From CAYXVJ01 sp050309435 (lineage in GTDB: Bacteria > Bacillota > Clostridia > Saccharofermentanales > Fastidiosipilaceae): DNA of 47,485 nucleotides. Positions 1 to 7,508 of this stretch are shown in pieces. Position numbers and translations under genes: made by a program. The first letter of the stretch is position 1. Every line of letters starts with the position of its first letter. The stretch lies in assembly GCA_050309435.1 (NCBI GenBank), contig JBNRMJ010000034.1:1-47485 (forward strand). The letters run 5' to 3'. Below the pieces are notes generated by a model. That model was not told the origin of the DNA. It searched no databases and saw nothing but the letters and a program-made list of their open reading frames with translations.

Positions 1-43
1 GAGGCAGTCAAAGTTGTTCCTTCCATACAAATCGGGGTACAAG

Positions 44-2551
44 ATGATGGTCAAAATACTGCTGGCAAGCAGCGTCGAAACAGACAGATTGATTTTTGAC
101 GAGCTCGGACGGCATTCGAAAGAGTATCAGATTCTGACGGCAGGCGACGGGAGTGAAGCACTGGCGGTACTGCTCTTACATCAGGATATTGATGTAGTGA
201 TACTTGATTTAAATCTGCCCGGCATCGGCAGCCTTCGATTATTGACCGAGCTTCGTGAGATAAAAACATTGTCCGGACCGCGTGTCATCGTACTGAGCGG
301 TGATAAAGAGTCTGATAAAGAAGTGAGAGCACTCCAAGCCGGTGCACAGGACTATCTGAGAAGGCCGGTTGATCCTGAATCCTTGAGACAACGACTGCTA
401 TTGCATTTAGATATTATTCACGAACAACATCAGAGAGAGAACAGTCTATCTGATCGCAACACGACATTTAACTTGATTTTCGAGCAAGCACCGATCGGAA
501 TTGCCATTACATCCAGTTACGAGTCCGGCGAGCAGGAGAATGTATCAAATACCCGTATCAACAACTACTTTGAGAACATTACCGGCAGAAGTAAATTCGA
601 AATGATTCACGAAGGATGGGTAAAGTTTACGCATCCCGATGATATTGAAGAAGATTTACGAAAATACCGTCAGCTGCTCTCCGGCGAAATAATCGGATAT
701 TCCATCGAAAAACGTTACATCAAGCCCGATAACTCCATTGTATGGGTGCAGATCCGCATAGCAGCCATATCTCTGCCCAACGGACAGCCTTCCAGAGTTA
801 TTTGTATCGCTCAGGATATTAGCGATCGTAAAAAAGCAGAAGAAGCTCTCCGGGAAAGCGAACGCAGTAAATCAGTCCTTCTCTCTCATCTTCCCGGTTT
901 GGCCTATCGCTGCTCATATGACAGGCACTGGACCATGCAATATGTATCCGAAGGATGTTTGAAATTGACCGGCTATCCGGCAGAGAGTTTACTTCATAAC
1001 AGGGATTTGACATTTAATGACCTGATTACTCCGGAATACCGGGAGCTTCTCCGGGAGGAATGGATTCGAACATTTAAGAATCAAAAGACTTTTCAGTATG
1101 AGTATGAGATTCAAACCAGAAGCGGCCGGCGAAAATGGGTTCTGGAGGTGGGTGAAGGGATCTACGACAAAGAAGGGAATGTCGAAGCCATCGAGGGTAT
1201 CATTCTGGATATTTCCGATCGAAAAGATATCGAAAATAATCTGCGCTTTATTAGCGAGCATGATCCGTTGACCGGATTCTTCAATCGAAGCAGTTTGGAA
1301 ATTCTTCTGAGGAAAGAGATCTCTTGTACGAATAAGAAGTATGCTCTGATTTCCATTAATTTAAGTCATGTCCATCAATTAAGTATTACTTATGATTTTC
1401 ACTATAGTCAGGAGTTCATCCGAAGAGTTTCGCTTGCCTTACTGCCTCTTACAAATGAGCGTTGCCGGATTTTCAAAACTTATGAAAATCGCTTTGTCGT
1501 TTATTTTTCGGATTATAAGAGTAAAGAGGAACTCCATGATTATTGTATGAAAATCGCACGTGTCCTGGAACGTCTCCTGGCGTCGGAGCGGATTAGCGGC
1601 GGAATCGGAATTATCGAAGCAGATCAGGTGAAGCAAAATGATGTTGTTTTACTATTAAGGCAGCTGCTCATCGCTTCCGAAAAATCGGTTCGAGAATTTG
1701 ATAACGAGATTTCCCTTTGCTACTTTGATGAAACACTTGAAGCTAAGATCGATCGCGAAGAAGAAATCAAGAAAGAACTTTATCGTATTGTTTCCGAACC
1801 TGAAAATCCGGAGCTTTACCTGCAGTACCAGCCTCTTCTGGATTTACATCATGATCGGATCTGCGGTTTCGAGGCATTGGCCAGAATAAAGAGCGAAGAA
1901 TTAGGCCGGATTTCACCTTTGGAATTTATCCCTGTCGCCGAAAAGACGAAAGTTATCGTAGGTCTAGGCGATATGATCCTGCGCAGAGCAATTTCCTTTA
2001 TCAGCGAGCTTAACAAACAATATGAGGACCGTTTAACCATATCCGTTAATGTATCGGCTATACAGTTGTTGCGACCGGAGTTTGGGCTTCTTTTACTGGA
2101 AATGCTCCGGGAATCGCATGTCTCGCCGGAATATCTGTGTCTCGAAATAACGGAATCTGTTTTTGAATTCAACTACTCTGAAATCAATCAAATGCTGGGG
2201 AAGTTAAGAGAATTAGGTATCCATATCGCGATCGATGATTTTGGTACGGGGTATTCGTCACTGGCCAGAGAGCGTGAATTGAATGTCGACAGCTTGAAGA
2301 TTGATCGGTATTTTATTCAGAAATTAAGCACAAGACCAACAGAAGAGTCGATTACTGGCGATATTATTTCTATGGCCCACCGATTGGGACAGGAAGTAGT
2401 CGCGGAGGGCATCGAAGAAGAACTTCAACTGGAATATTTATGGAAACATGGCTGTGATAAAGTCCAGGGTTATCTGATTAGCCGGCCGTTGGACCATGAT
2501 GAGGCGATCGAATTTCCGGCAATCTATCAAAGTAAACGGCATGAAGCTTAA
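44..2551 (+). CDS. Receiver-PAS-PAS-GGDEF(degenerate)-EAL protein, c-di-GMP phosphodiesterase
   Basis: Predicted cytosolic signalling protein that hydrolyses cyclic di-GMP. Seen in order: a CheY-like receiver (about residues 1-125), two PAS/PAC segments (about 140-270 and 285-400), a GGDEF-like domain (about 410-560) and an EAL domain (about 575-830). The EAL domain looks active: EAL at about 610-612, DDFGTGYSSL at about 731-740, LKIDRYF and AEGIE are all present. The GGDEF domain has lost its signature (NRFVVYF stands where GGDEF should be), so it is probably regulatory. The receiver keeps the phosphoacceptor-like Asp55 (LDLNLPG) but lacks the N-terminal acidic pair and has Arg in place of the conserved Lys before Pro (YLRRPV). 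I chose ATG 44 because GGGG lies 6 nt upstream; a TTG at 14 has no ribosome binding site. GFA-family gene follows 18 nt later. Confidence 0.88.
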   Translation: MMVKILLASSVETDRLIFDELGRHSKEYQILTAGDGSEALAVLLLHQDIDVVILDLNLPGIGSLRLLTELREIKTLSGPRVIVLSGDKESDKEVRALQAGAQDYLRRPVDPESLRQRLLLHLDIIHEQHQRENSLSDRNTTFNLIFEQAPIGIAITSSYESGEQENVSNTRINNYFENITGRSKFEMIHEGWVKFTHPDDIEEDLRKYRQLLSGEIIGYSIEKRYIKPDNSIVWVQIRIAAISLPNGQPSRVICIAQDISDRKKAEEALRESERSKSVLLSHLPGLAYRCSYDRHWTMQYVSEGCLKLTGYPAESLLHNRDLTFNDLITPEYRELLREEWIRTFKNQKTFQYEYEIQTRSGRRKWVLEVGEGIYDKEGNVEAIEGIILDISDRKDIENNLRFISEHDPLTGFFNRSSLEILLRKEISCTNKKYALISINLSHVHQLSITYDFHYSQEFIRRVSLALLPLTNERCRIFKTYENRFVVYFSDYKSKEELHDYCMKIARVLERLLASERISGGIGIIEADQVKQNDVVLLLRQLLIASEKSVREFDNEISLCYFDETLEAKIDREEEIKKELYRIVSEPENPELYLQYQPLLDLHHDRICGFEALARIKSEELGRISPLEFIPVAEKTKVIVGLGDMILRRAISFISELNKQYEDRLTISVNVSAIQLLRPEFGLLLLEMLRESHVSPEYLCLEITESVFEFNYSEINQMLGKLRELGIHIAIDDFGTGYSSLARERELNVDSLKIDRYFIQKLSTRPTEESITGDIISMAHRLGQEVVAEGIEEELQLEYLWKHGCDKVQGYLISRPLDHDEAIEFPAIYQSKRHEA

Positions 2552-2569
2552 GCAAAGAGGTGAAGCACG

Positions 2570-2977
2570 ATGACTAACATTCAGGGGCATTGCGTGTGCG
2601 GCACAGTAGAAATCGTCATAGCGGAGTATGGTAATTTCGTTTATACCTGTCACTGCGATACTTGTCGCAGAATGAACTCGGGACCGGTCTTATCGATAGA
2701 TCCCGGACCAAAAGAGAATCTCAATTTCACGAAAGGAAGCGAGAATATCTCTATCTACCATGATGCAGAGGTAGAAAGAGGTTTTTGTCGAATCTGCGGC
2801 AGTACTCTTTTTTGGCATGATCCAGCGGCGAATCACTACTGCATGAATGCGGAGCTCTTCGATGATATCGTTCGCGATGCGGTATTTAGCCTGGAACTTT
2901 TCTACGACATGAAGCCCGGGTATTATGCCTTTTCCGGGGAAAGGAAAAAACTGGATCGAAACTTTCGGGAAATCTGA
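2570..2977 (+). CDS. GFA/CENP-V family zinc-binding protein
   Basis: Short (135 aa) protein with the cysteine pattern of the glutathione-dependent formaldehyde-activating (GFA)/CENP-V fold: CVCG near the N terminus, CHCDTCR about 20 residues later and CRICGS around residue 70. In the family these residues bind structural and exchangeable zinc. The biochemical role of most bacterial members is unknown; several are annotated as aldehyde-activating from the founding member only, so a reaction should not be assumed. GAGGTG lies 8-10 nt before the ATG. It follows the EAL gene by 18 nt and is probably in the same transcript. Confidence 0.8.
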   Translation: MTNIQGHCVCGTVEIVIAEYGNFVYTCHCDTCRRMNSGPVLSIDPGPKENLNFTKGSENISIYHDAEVERGFCRICGSTLFWHDPAANHYCMNAELFDDIVRDAVFSLELFYDMKPGYYAFSGERKKLDRNFREI

Positions 2978-3025
2978 ATAATATTTCTTGTGTCGAATGC
3001 CTATGCTGTTTCGGGTCTTTTTCTT

Positions 3026-3084
3026 CCCGGAGAACTTGATTCCGGGGGTTTGATACAGGCTGATACGGGGGCGAAAAACCCGTA
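3026..3084 (+). promoter_or_regulatory. Two small hairpins in the leader of the QueD-like gene
   Basis: The 133-nt gap before the QueD-like gene contains two perfect 6-bp stems: CCCGGA 3026-3031 with TCCGGG 3041-3046, and TACGGG 3064-3069 with CCCGTA 3079-3084. Neither is followed by a T tract. A structured 5' leader is possible, but I could not fit it to a known preQ1 riboswitch class. Confidence 0.3.
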
Positions 3085-3110
3085 GATATAGAAAGCAAAA
3101 GGAGACAACC

Positions 3111-3677
3111 ATGAGAAGTTTCACGACACTGGATCTGCAATATGCCCACAGATTCTACGGATTCAAAGGCGAAGCACAGTATCTGCACGGACACACCGGC
3201 ATACTGACAATCGAGGTAGAAGACGACGTTAATATGGGCGTCAACATGGTATACCCGTGTAACGAGATCAGAAAGACCGCCTGGGAAGTACTGCAGAATT
3301 TTGACCATGCACTGGTTCTGCGCGAGGATGATCCCCTGCTTCCTGCCATACTATCGGTTTACGAAGCTCAAGGGATTAAAGACGGTGCACCAACTAATAT
3401 GCAAAAGGGCCCTGCTTTTAAGACAGAACTGGCAACTGCTTATCCCGAATGCCGTCTGGTGGTCACGAAGGAAACCATGACTGTCGAAGGCATGATCAAA
3501 ATCGTGTACGACCTGCTGAAGAATAAGATGAATATCGTCAAACTTACCTTTACCAGCGGCGTAAACGGCGCATCGGAAGAATATGCTCCCGTGAAAGATC
3601 TGGATCGCTGCCCCTTATGCGGTATAGCATTAAATGAAGACGGCGTATGCCCGAAGTGCGGTTACAAAAAACATTGA
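3111..3677 (+). CDS. QueD/6-pyruvoyltetrahydropterin synthase-like protein with C-terminal zinc ribbon
   Basis: The N-terminal 150 residues have the T-fold of 6-carboxytetrahydropterin synthase/PTPS: an early AHRF, then LHGHTG for metal-binding histidines, FDHALVL matching the catalytic Asp-His pair, and TVEGM matching the conserved Glu. The catalytic cysteine normally found just before the HGH motif is absent here (the segment is GEAQYLHGH). The C terminus adds CPLC...CPKC, a zinc ribbon that canonical QueD lacks. Length is 188 aa against about 120-140 for QueD. No queC, queE or queF lies nearby, so a role in queuosine synthesis is not supported by context. AAGGAG lies 6 nt before the ATG. 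A related activity on a pterin or another metabolite is possible. Confidence 0.75.
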   Translation: MRSFTTLDLQYAHRFYGFKGEAQYLHGHTGILTIEVEDDVNMGVNMVYPCNEIRKTAWEVLQNFDHALVLREDDPLLPAILSVYEAQGIKDGAPTNMQKGPAFKTELATAYPECRLVVTKETMTVEGMIKIVYDLLKNKMNIVKLTFTSGVNGASEEYAPVKDLDRCPLCGIALNEDGVCPKCGYKKH

Positions 3678-3691
3678 TTCACGTGAATCAA
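3674..3691. promoter_or_regulatory. 18-bp perfect palindrome, candidate operator
   Basis: TTGATTCAC followed directly by GTGAATCAA forms a perfect inverted repeat with no spacer. It overlaps the stop codon of the QueD-like gene (3675-3677) and lies 33 nt before the first isomerase gene. With no loop it is a poor RNA hairpin, so a dimeric DNA-binding protein is more likely. The regulator is unknown. Confidence 0.5.
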
Positions 3692-3724
3692 ATGCGAGTT
3701 GATATCATCTGAGAGGATAAAGTC

Positions 3725-4546
3725 ATGAGAAAGATATCTTTTAACGGCGCTAACTACTTTGCCCGAACGAGCGGCTTCGCTCTATTATCCGATAACTGGT
3801 ACGTCGGCGATAATTCGACCAACGACAGATTCCGCGATCCAGATACGTTCGAGGAACGGTTTGGCGAACTGGTATCTACGATTAAACGACTCGGTTTTGA
3901 TTACATGGACCTTTGGACGGCTAATCTGAACTGGAAGTGGGCGACCCGAAGGCATATCGAGATTGCCGGTCAGCTGCTTCGCGATAAAGAAGTGGAAGTG
4001 TTAAGTTATGTAGGCGATTTCGGCAGCACGGAAGAAGAGTTTACTAAATCCTGTCGCCTGGTGAAGGCCCTCGGCTTTGACTTGATGTGCGGAGGAAGCG
4101 GCTTTTACTTCGATAAGAAAGAAAGAGCCGTGGAGATACTCCGCCGGGAAGGGATTCGATTCGCCCTGGAGAATCATCCACACGCGGCAACAGCCGAAGA
4201 CTGTTTACGCTCCATCGAAGGTGCGCCGAAGGAACATGTCGGTATTACTGTCGATACGGGATGGTTTATGATGTATAACATCTCTCCCGACAAGGCCATC
4301 GAAGTGCTTTTGGATCGCGTAATGAACGTACATCTGAAAGATATGAAGATCGAGCCCGGCAATCAGATAACCTGTGCTTATGGCGAAGGTATCGTGCCAG
4401 TCAGGGAATGTGTCAGAATTCTGGAAGAAAACGGCTACGAAGGACATTACAGTATCGAACACGAACCGTATAACTTCGATCCCTCCGAGGATGTCGTTAA
4501 GAGTAAAGCCCTCTTGCTTGGCTGGTTAGATGAGTTTTCAGCCTGA
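3725..4546 (+). CDS. Sugar phosphate isomerase/epimerase (xylose isomerase-like TIM barrel)
   Basis: A 273-residue AP-endonuclease-2/xylose-isomerase-like TIM barrel. Probable metal ligands can be read at the ends of strands: Glu in ALENHP, Asp and the following region in VDTGW, His in VHLKD, and Glu in SIEHEP. Such proteins isomerise or epimerise sugars, keto-acids or inositol derivatives; the exact substrate cannot be read. GAGAGGA lies 7 nt before the ATG. The gene at 4820 is a close paralogue (about 60% identical by eye, collinear over the whole length), and a Gfo/Idh/MocA dehydrogenase follows that, which points to a shared carbohydrate pathway. An 18-bp palindrome sits just upstream and a terminator just downstream. 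Confidence 0.82.
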   Translation: MRKISFNGANYFARTSGFALLSDNWYVGDNSTNDRFRDPDTFEERFGELVSTIKRLGFDYMDLWTANLNWKWATRRHIEIAGQLLRDKEVEVLSYVGDFGSTEEEFTKSCRLVKALGFDLMCGGSGFYFDKKERAVEILRREGIRFALENHPHAATAEDCLRSIEGAPKEHVGITVDTGWFMMYNISPDKAIEVLLDRVMNVHLKDMKIEPGNQITCAYGEGIVPVRECVRILEENGYEGHYSIEHEPYNFDPSEDVVKSKALLLGWLDEFSA

Positions 4547-4596
4547 TTCGGATCAGATAAAGCCGACTTGACATCCGGATTCTGCAGAAACAAGAT

Positions 4597-4652
4597 AAGG
4601 CTGCGGCATATCAAACGCTTTTTTCAAGCTGTTTGCTGCTGCAGCCTTTTTT
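4597..4652 (+). terminator. Rho-independent terminator after first isomerase
   Basis: AAGGCTGC 4597-4604 pairs with GCAGCCTT 4641-4648. The inner arm AAACGCTT pairs with AAGCTGTTT with a mismatch, and a run of six T follows to 4652. It separates the two isomerase genes into different transcripts. Confidence 0.8.
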
Positions 4653-4723
4653 CGAAGATGACGAGCCATCAGATACGGAAGATAAGAACCCGTCATGATA
4701 GGATCTTGGTAATTCTGCTAAAC

Positions 4724-4752
4724 TTGTAAATAATACTCATTTGGCTTATATT
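4724..4752 (+). promoter_or_regulatory. Promoter of the second isomerase-dehydrogenase operon
   Basis: TTGTAA at 4724-4729 and TATATT at 4747-4752 are separated by 17 bp, a good housekeeping-sigma match. Transcription would start near 4759, just before the palindromic operator at 4766. Confidence 0.65.
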
Positions 4753-4765
4753 TTTTATCGGATGA

Positions 4766-4777
4766 GTAAACGTTTAC
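4766..4777. promoter_or_regulatory. LacI/GalR-type palindromic operator
   Basis: GTAAACGTTTAC is a perfect 12-bp palindrome with the central CG step typical of LacI-family operators, including catabolite-responsive elements bound by CcpA. It lies about 7-18 nt downstream of the predicted transcription start, where binding would block transcription. No LacI-family gene is in the window, so the regulator must be encoded elsewhere. Confidence 0.6.
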
Positions 4778-4819
4778 CTGACGGAAAATAGTACAGTGGA
4801 TTTTTGGAAGGAAATATGG

Positions 4820-5638
4820 ATGAAGAAAATATCTTTTAACAGTGCCAATTTTGTCGGACAAACAAGCGACTATACGATTTATTCGGAAGACTGGTCGATC
4901 GGAGAGAAGTCAACGAGCGAGACATTTCGCAATCTTGACACGTTCGAGCATCACTTCGATACATTGATCGGAACCATTAAGCAACTGGGTTTTGATTATA
5001 TGGATCTGTGGCATGCCCACCTAAGCTGGCAGTGGGCGACAGATAGGCATCTCGAAATTGCCGCGAAGGTTCTGAAGAATTATGGGATGGAAGTGCTTAG
5101 TTACGTCGGCGAGTTTGGAAACACTAAAGAGGAATTTACCCGAGCCTGCCGTTTGGTGAAGAGCCTCGGCTTCGACCTCATGGGCGGCGGCAGTACATTC
5201 TTTCTCAATCACAGGGAAGAAGCAGTGGAAATACTGAAACAGGAAGGCGTTCGCTTCGCCTTGGAGAACCATCCCGGAGAACCGACGGTGGAGGACTGTC
5301 AGCGAGTTATATCGGGGACGCCAGCCGGTCTTGTCGGCATGACGATCGATACCGGCTGGTTTATGACTTATGGCATCGCTCCGGACAAGGCCGTCGAAGC
5401 GCTCCTGGAACGAGTGATGCACATTCATCTGAAAGACATCAAAGCAAAGGGAGCACACGATACCTGCGCCTACGGAGAAGGCATCGTACCGCTTCGGGCT
5501 TGTGTCAGACTCCTGGAAGAAAATGGCTACCGGGGTAATTACAGTATCGAACACGAGCCGTATACTTTCGATCCGTCGCAAGACTGCCAAAAGAGTAAAG
5601 CCTTACTGCAAAGCTGGCTAGAGGAGATTTTATTATGA
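4820..5638 (+). CDS. Sugar phosphate isomerase/epimerase, paralogue of the 3725 gene
   Basis: A 272-residue TIM-barrel isomerase/epimerase. It keeps the same candidate metal-site segments as its paralogue (ALENHP, IDTGW, IHLKD, SIEHEP). I chose ATG 4820 because it gives the start MKKISFNSAN, aligned with MRKISFNGAN of the paralogue, and follows GGAAGGA by 7 nt; a GTG at 4796 would add eight unsupported residues. Its stop overlaps the start of the Gfo/Idh/MocA gene by 4 nt, so the two are translationally coupled. The operator at 4766 suggests control by a sugar-responsive LacI-family protein. Substrate unknown. Confidence 0.82.
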   Translation: MKKISFNSANFVGQTSDYTIYSEDWSIGEKSTSETFRNLDTFEHHFDTLIGTIKQLGFDYMDLWHAHLSWQWATDRHLEIAAKVLKNYGMEVLSYVGEFGNTKEEFTRACRLVKSLGFDLMGGGSTFFLNHREEAVEILKQEGVRFALENHPGEPTVEDCQRVISGTPAGLVGMTIDTGWFMTYGIAPDKAVEALLERVMHIHLKDIKAKGAHDTCAYGEGIVPLRACVRLLEENGYRGNYSIEHEPYTFDPSQDCQKSKALLQSWLEEILL

Positions 5639-6672
5639 ACGAAACGAAAATCGCCATCATCGGCTGCGGAAACATTTCCAATCTGTATGCCGAAACCCTT
5701 AAATCTCATAAAGACATTCAAATAACAGGCGTTTTTGATATTTATCCGGAAAAGGCCTCAAGTTTCGCCAAGCAATACGGCGGTCGGGCTTTTGAGACCA
5801 TCGAAGCTCTTCTGGAGGATCCGGCGATCGATATCGTGGTGAACCTGACTATCCCTCAAGTGCATGGAGAAATCAACAAAAAGATCCTCGAAGCGGGAAA
5901 AAACGTCTATACGGAAAAACCCGTCGCCATGACCTTCGAGGAATCCAGAGAGATCATAGAACTGGCCGAGAAGAAGGGCTTGTTTTTCTGCTCCTCTCCG
6001 ATTACTTTTATGGGAGATACCCAGGCAGATGCGGCCGACTTTCTGTCCCAAGACAAGATTGGTCAGATAAAACTGATAGCGGCAGAGATGCATAATGGAA
6101 TGTTCGAACACTGGCATCCCAATCCTCTTTCTCTTTATGATGTCGGGGTTCTTTATGATGTAGGTATTTATCCGATCACGTATATCACCTGCCTCTTCGG
6201 CCCGGTCGTTCGCGTAAAAGCATTCGGGAGGATATTGATGCCTGATCGGGTCGATCTGAAAGGGAATCCTTTTACGATTAAGAAGCCTGATTATCTCTAT
6301 GCAGAGCTCGAACTGGCAAACGGCGCCCTCTTCACTCTAAGCGCAAGCTTCCTGATCGACTATCTGAAGAGACCGGCAAGCGTGGAGTTTATAGGAGATA
6401 AAGGAGTCTTGAAGCTTGGCAGCAGCGTCTTTTTCAAATCTCCGCTTTTATATGCGGAGCACTTCGAAGCCTATGCTCCGGTCAAAGATACATCCGGCGC
6501 ATACGACGGTGTGGAATGGTGTCGGGGTTTGGTCGATATGGCTCGTTCGATACGAGGAGGCAGCCGGCCGAAAGCCGATCCTCGTCATGCGCTTCATGTG
6601 ATCGAGATACTGGAAGCCATAGAGCAATCCATTGACGAAGGTGCTGCGATTCAAGTGGAGAGCAGTTTTTAA
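5635..6672 (+). CDS. Gfo/Idh/MocA family NAD(P)-dependent oxidoreductase
   Basis: The N terminus has a Rossmann fold (IAIIGCGNIS, glycine pattern G-x-G-x-x-x) and the family motif EKPVAMT near residue 100, where the Lys is catalytic. The C-terminal half is the alpha/beta substrate domain. Length of 345 aa is normal. Such enzymes oxidise or reduce sugars, inositols or their derivatives at a hydroxyl group. The start overlaps the upstream isomerase stop (ATGA), which argues for a two-step pathway: isomerisation and dehydrogenation of the same carbohydrate. Substrate is not readable from sequence. Followed by a strong hairpin terminator. Confidence 0.85.
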   Translation: MNETKIAIIGCGNISNLYAETLKSHKDIQITGVFDIYPEKASSFAKQYGGRAFETIEALLEDPAIDIVVNLTIPQVHGEINKKILEAGKNVYTEKPVAMTFEESREIIELAEKKGLFFCSSPITFMGDTQADAADFLSQDKIGQIKLIAAEMHNGMFEHWHPNPLSLYDVGVLYDVGIYPITYITCLFGPVVRVKAFGRILMPDRVDLKGNPFTIKKPDYLYAELELANGALFTLSASFLIDYLKRPASVEFIGDKGVLKLGSSVFFKSPLLYAEHFEAYAPVKDTSGAYDGVEWCRGLVDMARSIRGGSRPKADPRHALHVIEILEAIEQSIDEGAAIQVESSF

Positions 6673-6675
6673 CAA

Positions 6676-6711
6676 AACACGCCGCTCGTCATCTTTGACG
6701 GGCGGCGTGTT
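6676..6711. terminator. Bidirectional terminator between convergent genes
   Basis: ACACGCCGC 6677-6685 pairs with GCGGCGTGT 6702-6710, with CGTCA/TGACG continuing the stem inside. On the minus strand the stem is followed by TTTTGTT, so it suits the tetR gene ending at 6752; on the plus strand the T tract is weaker. Confidence 0.7.
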
Positions 6712-6751
6712 CATGCTTGTTTCTAACCGATGACAATATGGCATGGACTGA

Positions 6752-7372
6752 TTACTGTAGTCCGTTCATCATGATGGTGAAGTGTTCGAGCACTTGCTCC
6801 TTGAGATTAAAACCGGGATATCGGACGCACCATTCGAAGACCAGGCCCCGATATGACGTGACGCAGTATCGGGAGAGCCGTTCGATGGATAAGTCCGAAT
6901 GAAAAAATCCTTCATCCAAACCCTTCATCAAAACCTCTTCGAAGAGCTGATACAAACCTCTGTTGTAATCGGTCAAGGAAACATTCTCATGTTCGTTGTT
7001 CAACTGTGTTCTATATAGAAAACGCATGTTTTCGACACCAATTTCCTGTTCAAGAACATCAGCGATTTTCCCGACCAGAGAGATCAAAACTTCAGCGGTA
7101 GTTAAATCGGATGGAAGCGAGCGAAGATAAGTCTCATAATTGGTATCCACCTTCTTCACATAACTGCTTATGATCAATGCAGTTAAAGCATCTTTGGACT
7201 TGAAATGCACATAAAAACTGCCTTTGGCTACGCCGGCCTCCGCAACGATATCATCTACATTGACAGCTTCGAAACCGTAGCTTCTAAAGAGTTTTTCGGC
7301 ACTGGTATAGATTTTTTCGCGGGTTTCCAGACTCTTTTCTCGTCTGCTTTTACCCCGAATATTTTCAATCAA
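6752..7372 (-). CDS. TetR/AcrR family transcriptional repressor
   Basis: 206 aa. The N-terminal helix-turn-helix is typical of TetR: an early REKIYTSAEKLF helix, YGFEAVNVDDIVAEAGV, then KGSFYVHFKSKDAL as the recognition-helix region. The C-terminal ligand-binding domain is not assignable. The start is TTG at 7370-7372 (complement), 8 nt after GGAGG; the nearest ATG upstream runs straight into a stop. The gene is divergent from the MACPF lipoprotein gene, and two tandem palindromes lie in the shared intergenic region, so local repression of that gene and probably of itself is inferred. Confidence 0.85.
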   Translation of the reverse strand: MIENIRGKSRREKSLETREKIYTSAEKLFRSYGFEAVNVDDIVAEAGVAKGSFYVHFKSKDALTALIISSYVKKVDTNYETYLRSLPSDLTTAEVLISLVGKIADVLEQEIGVENMRFLYRTQLNNEHENVSLTDYNRGLYQLFEEVLMKGLDEGFFHSDLSIERLSRYCVTSYRGLVFEWCVRYPGFNLKEQVLEHFTIMMNGLQ

Positions 7373-7388
7373 AACTACATCCTCCCCG

Positions 7389-7417
7389 TTGACATGGATA
7401 TTTCGTGATATTATACT
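7389..7417 (+). promoter_or_regulatory. Near-consensus promoter of the MACPF gene
   Basis: TTGACA 7389-7394 and TATACT 7412-7417 with 17 bp between them. This is one of the best promoter matches in the window. The two palindromic operators start at the last base of the -10 box. Confidence 0.78.
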
Positions 7418-7441
7418 GACTTAAGTCAATGACTTCGGTCA
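7417..7441. promoter_or_regulatory. Two tandem TetR-type operators
   Basis: TGACTTAAGTCA at 7417-7428, one A, then TGACTTCGGTCA at 7430-7441. The two sites share TGACTT..GTCA with different central bases. The first is a perfect palindrome; the second is palindromic in its arms. They cover the end of the -10 box and the start site of the MACPF promoter and lie upstream of tetR, so the TetR protein is the obvious candidate ligand. Confidence 0.68.
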
Positions 7442-7508
7442 TTATAGTTTATGCTTGCGAGATCTGCAAGCTACTAAGGCACAGAAGACAAGCGACAGGG
7501 AGGCAAAT

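Noticed and set aside
1230..1730. Active diguanylate cyclase in the first gene
   Set aside because: The GGDEF signature is replaced by NRFVVYF and metal-binding residues are lost, so only the EAL part is taken as active.
2978..3110. preQ1 riboswitch before the QueD-like gene
   Set aside because: I could not find the compact class I aptamer with its A-rich tail or a class II pattern; only two unrelated-looking hairpins are seen.
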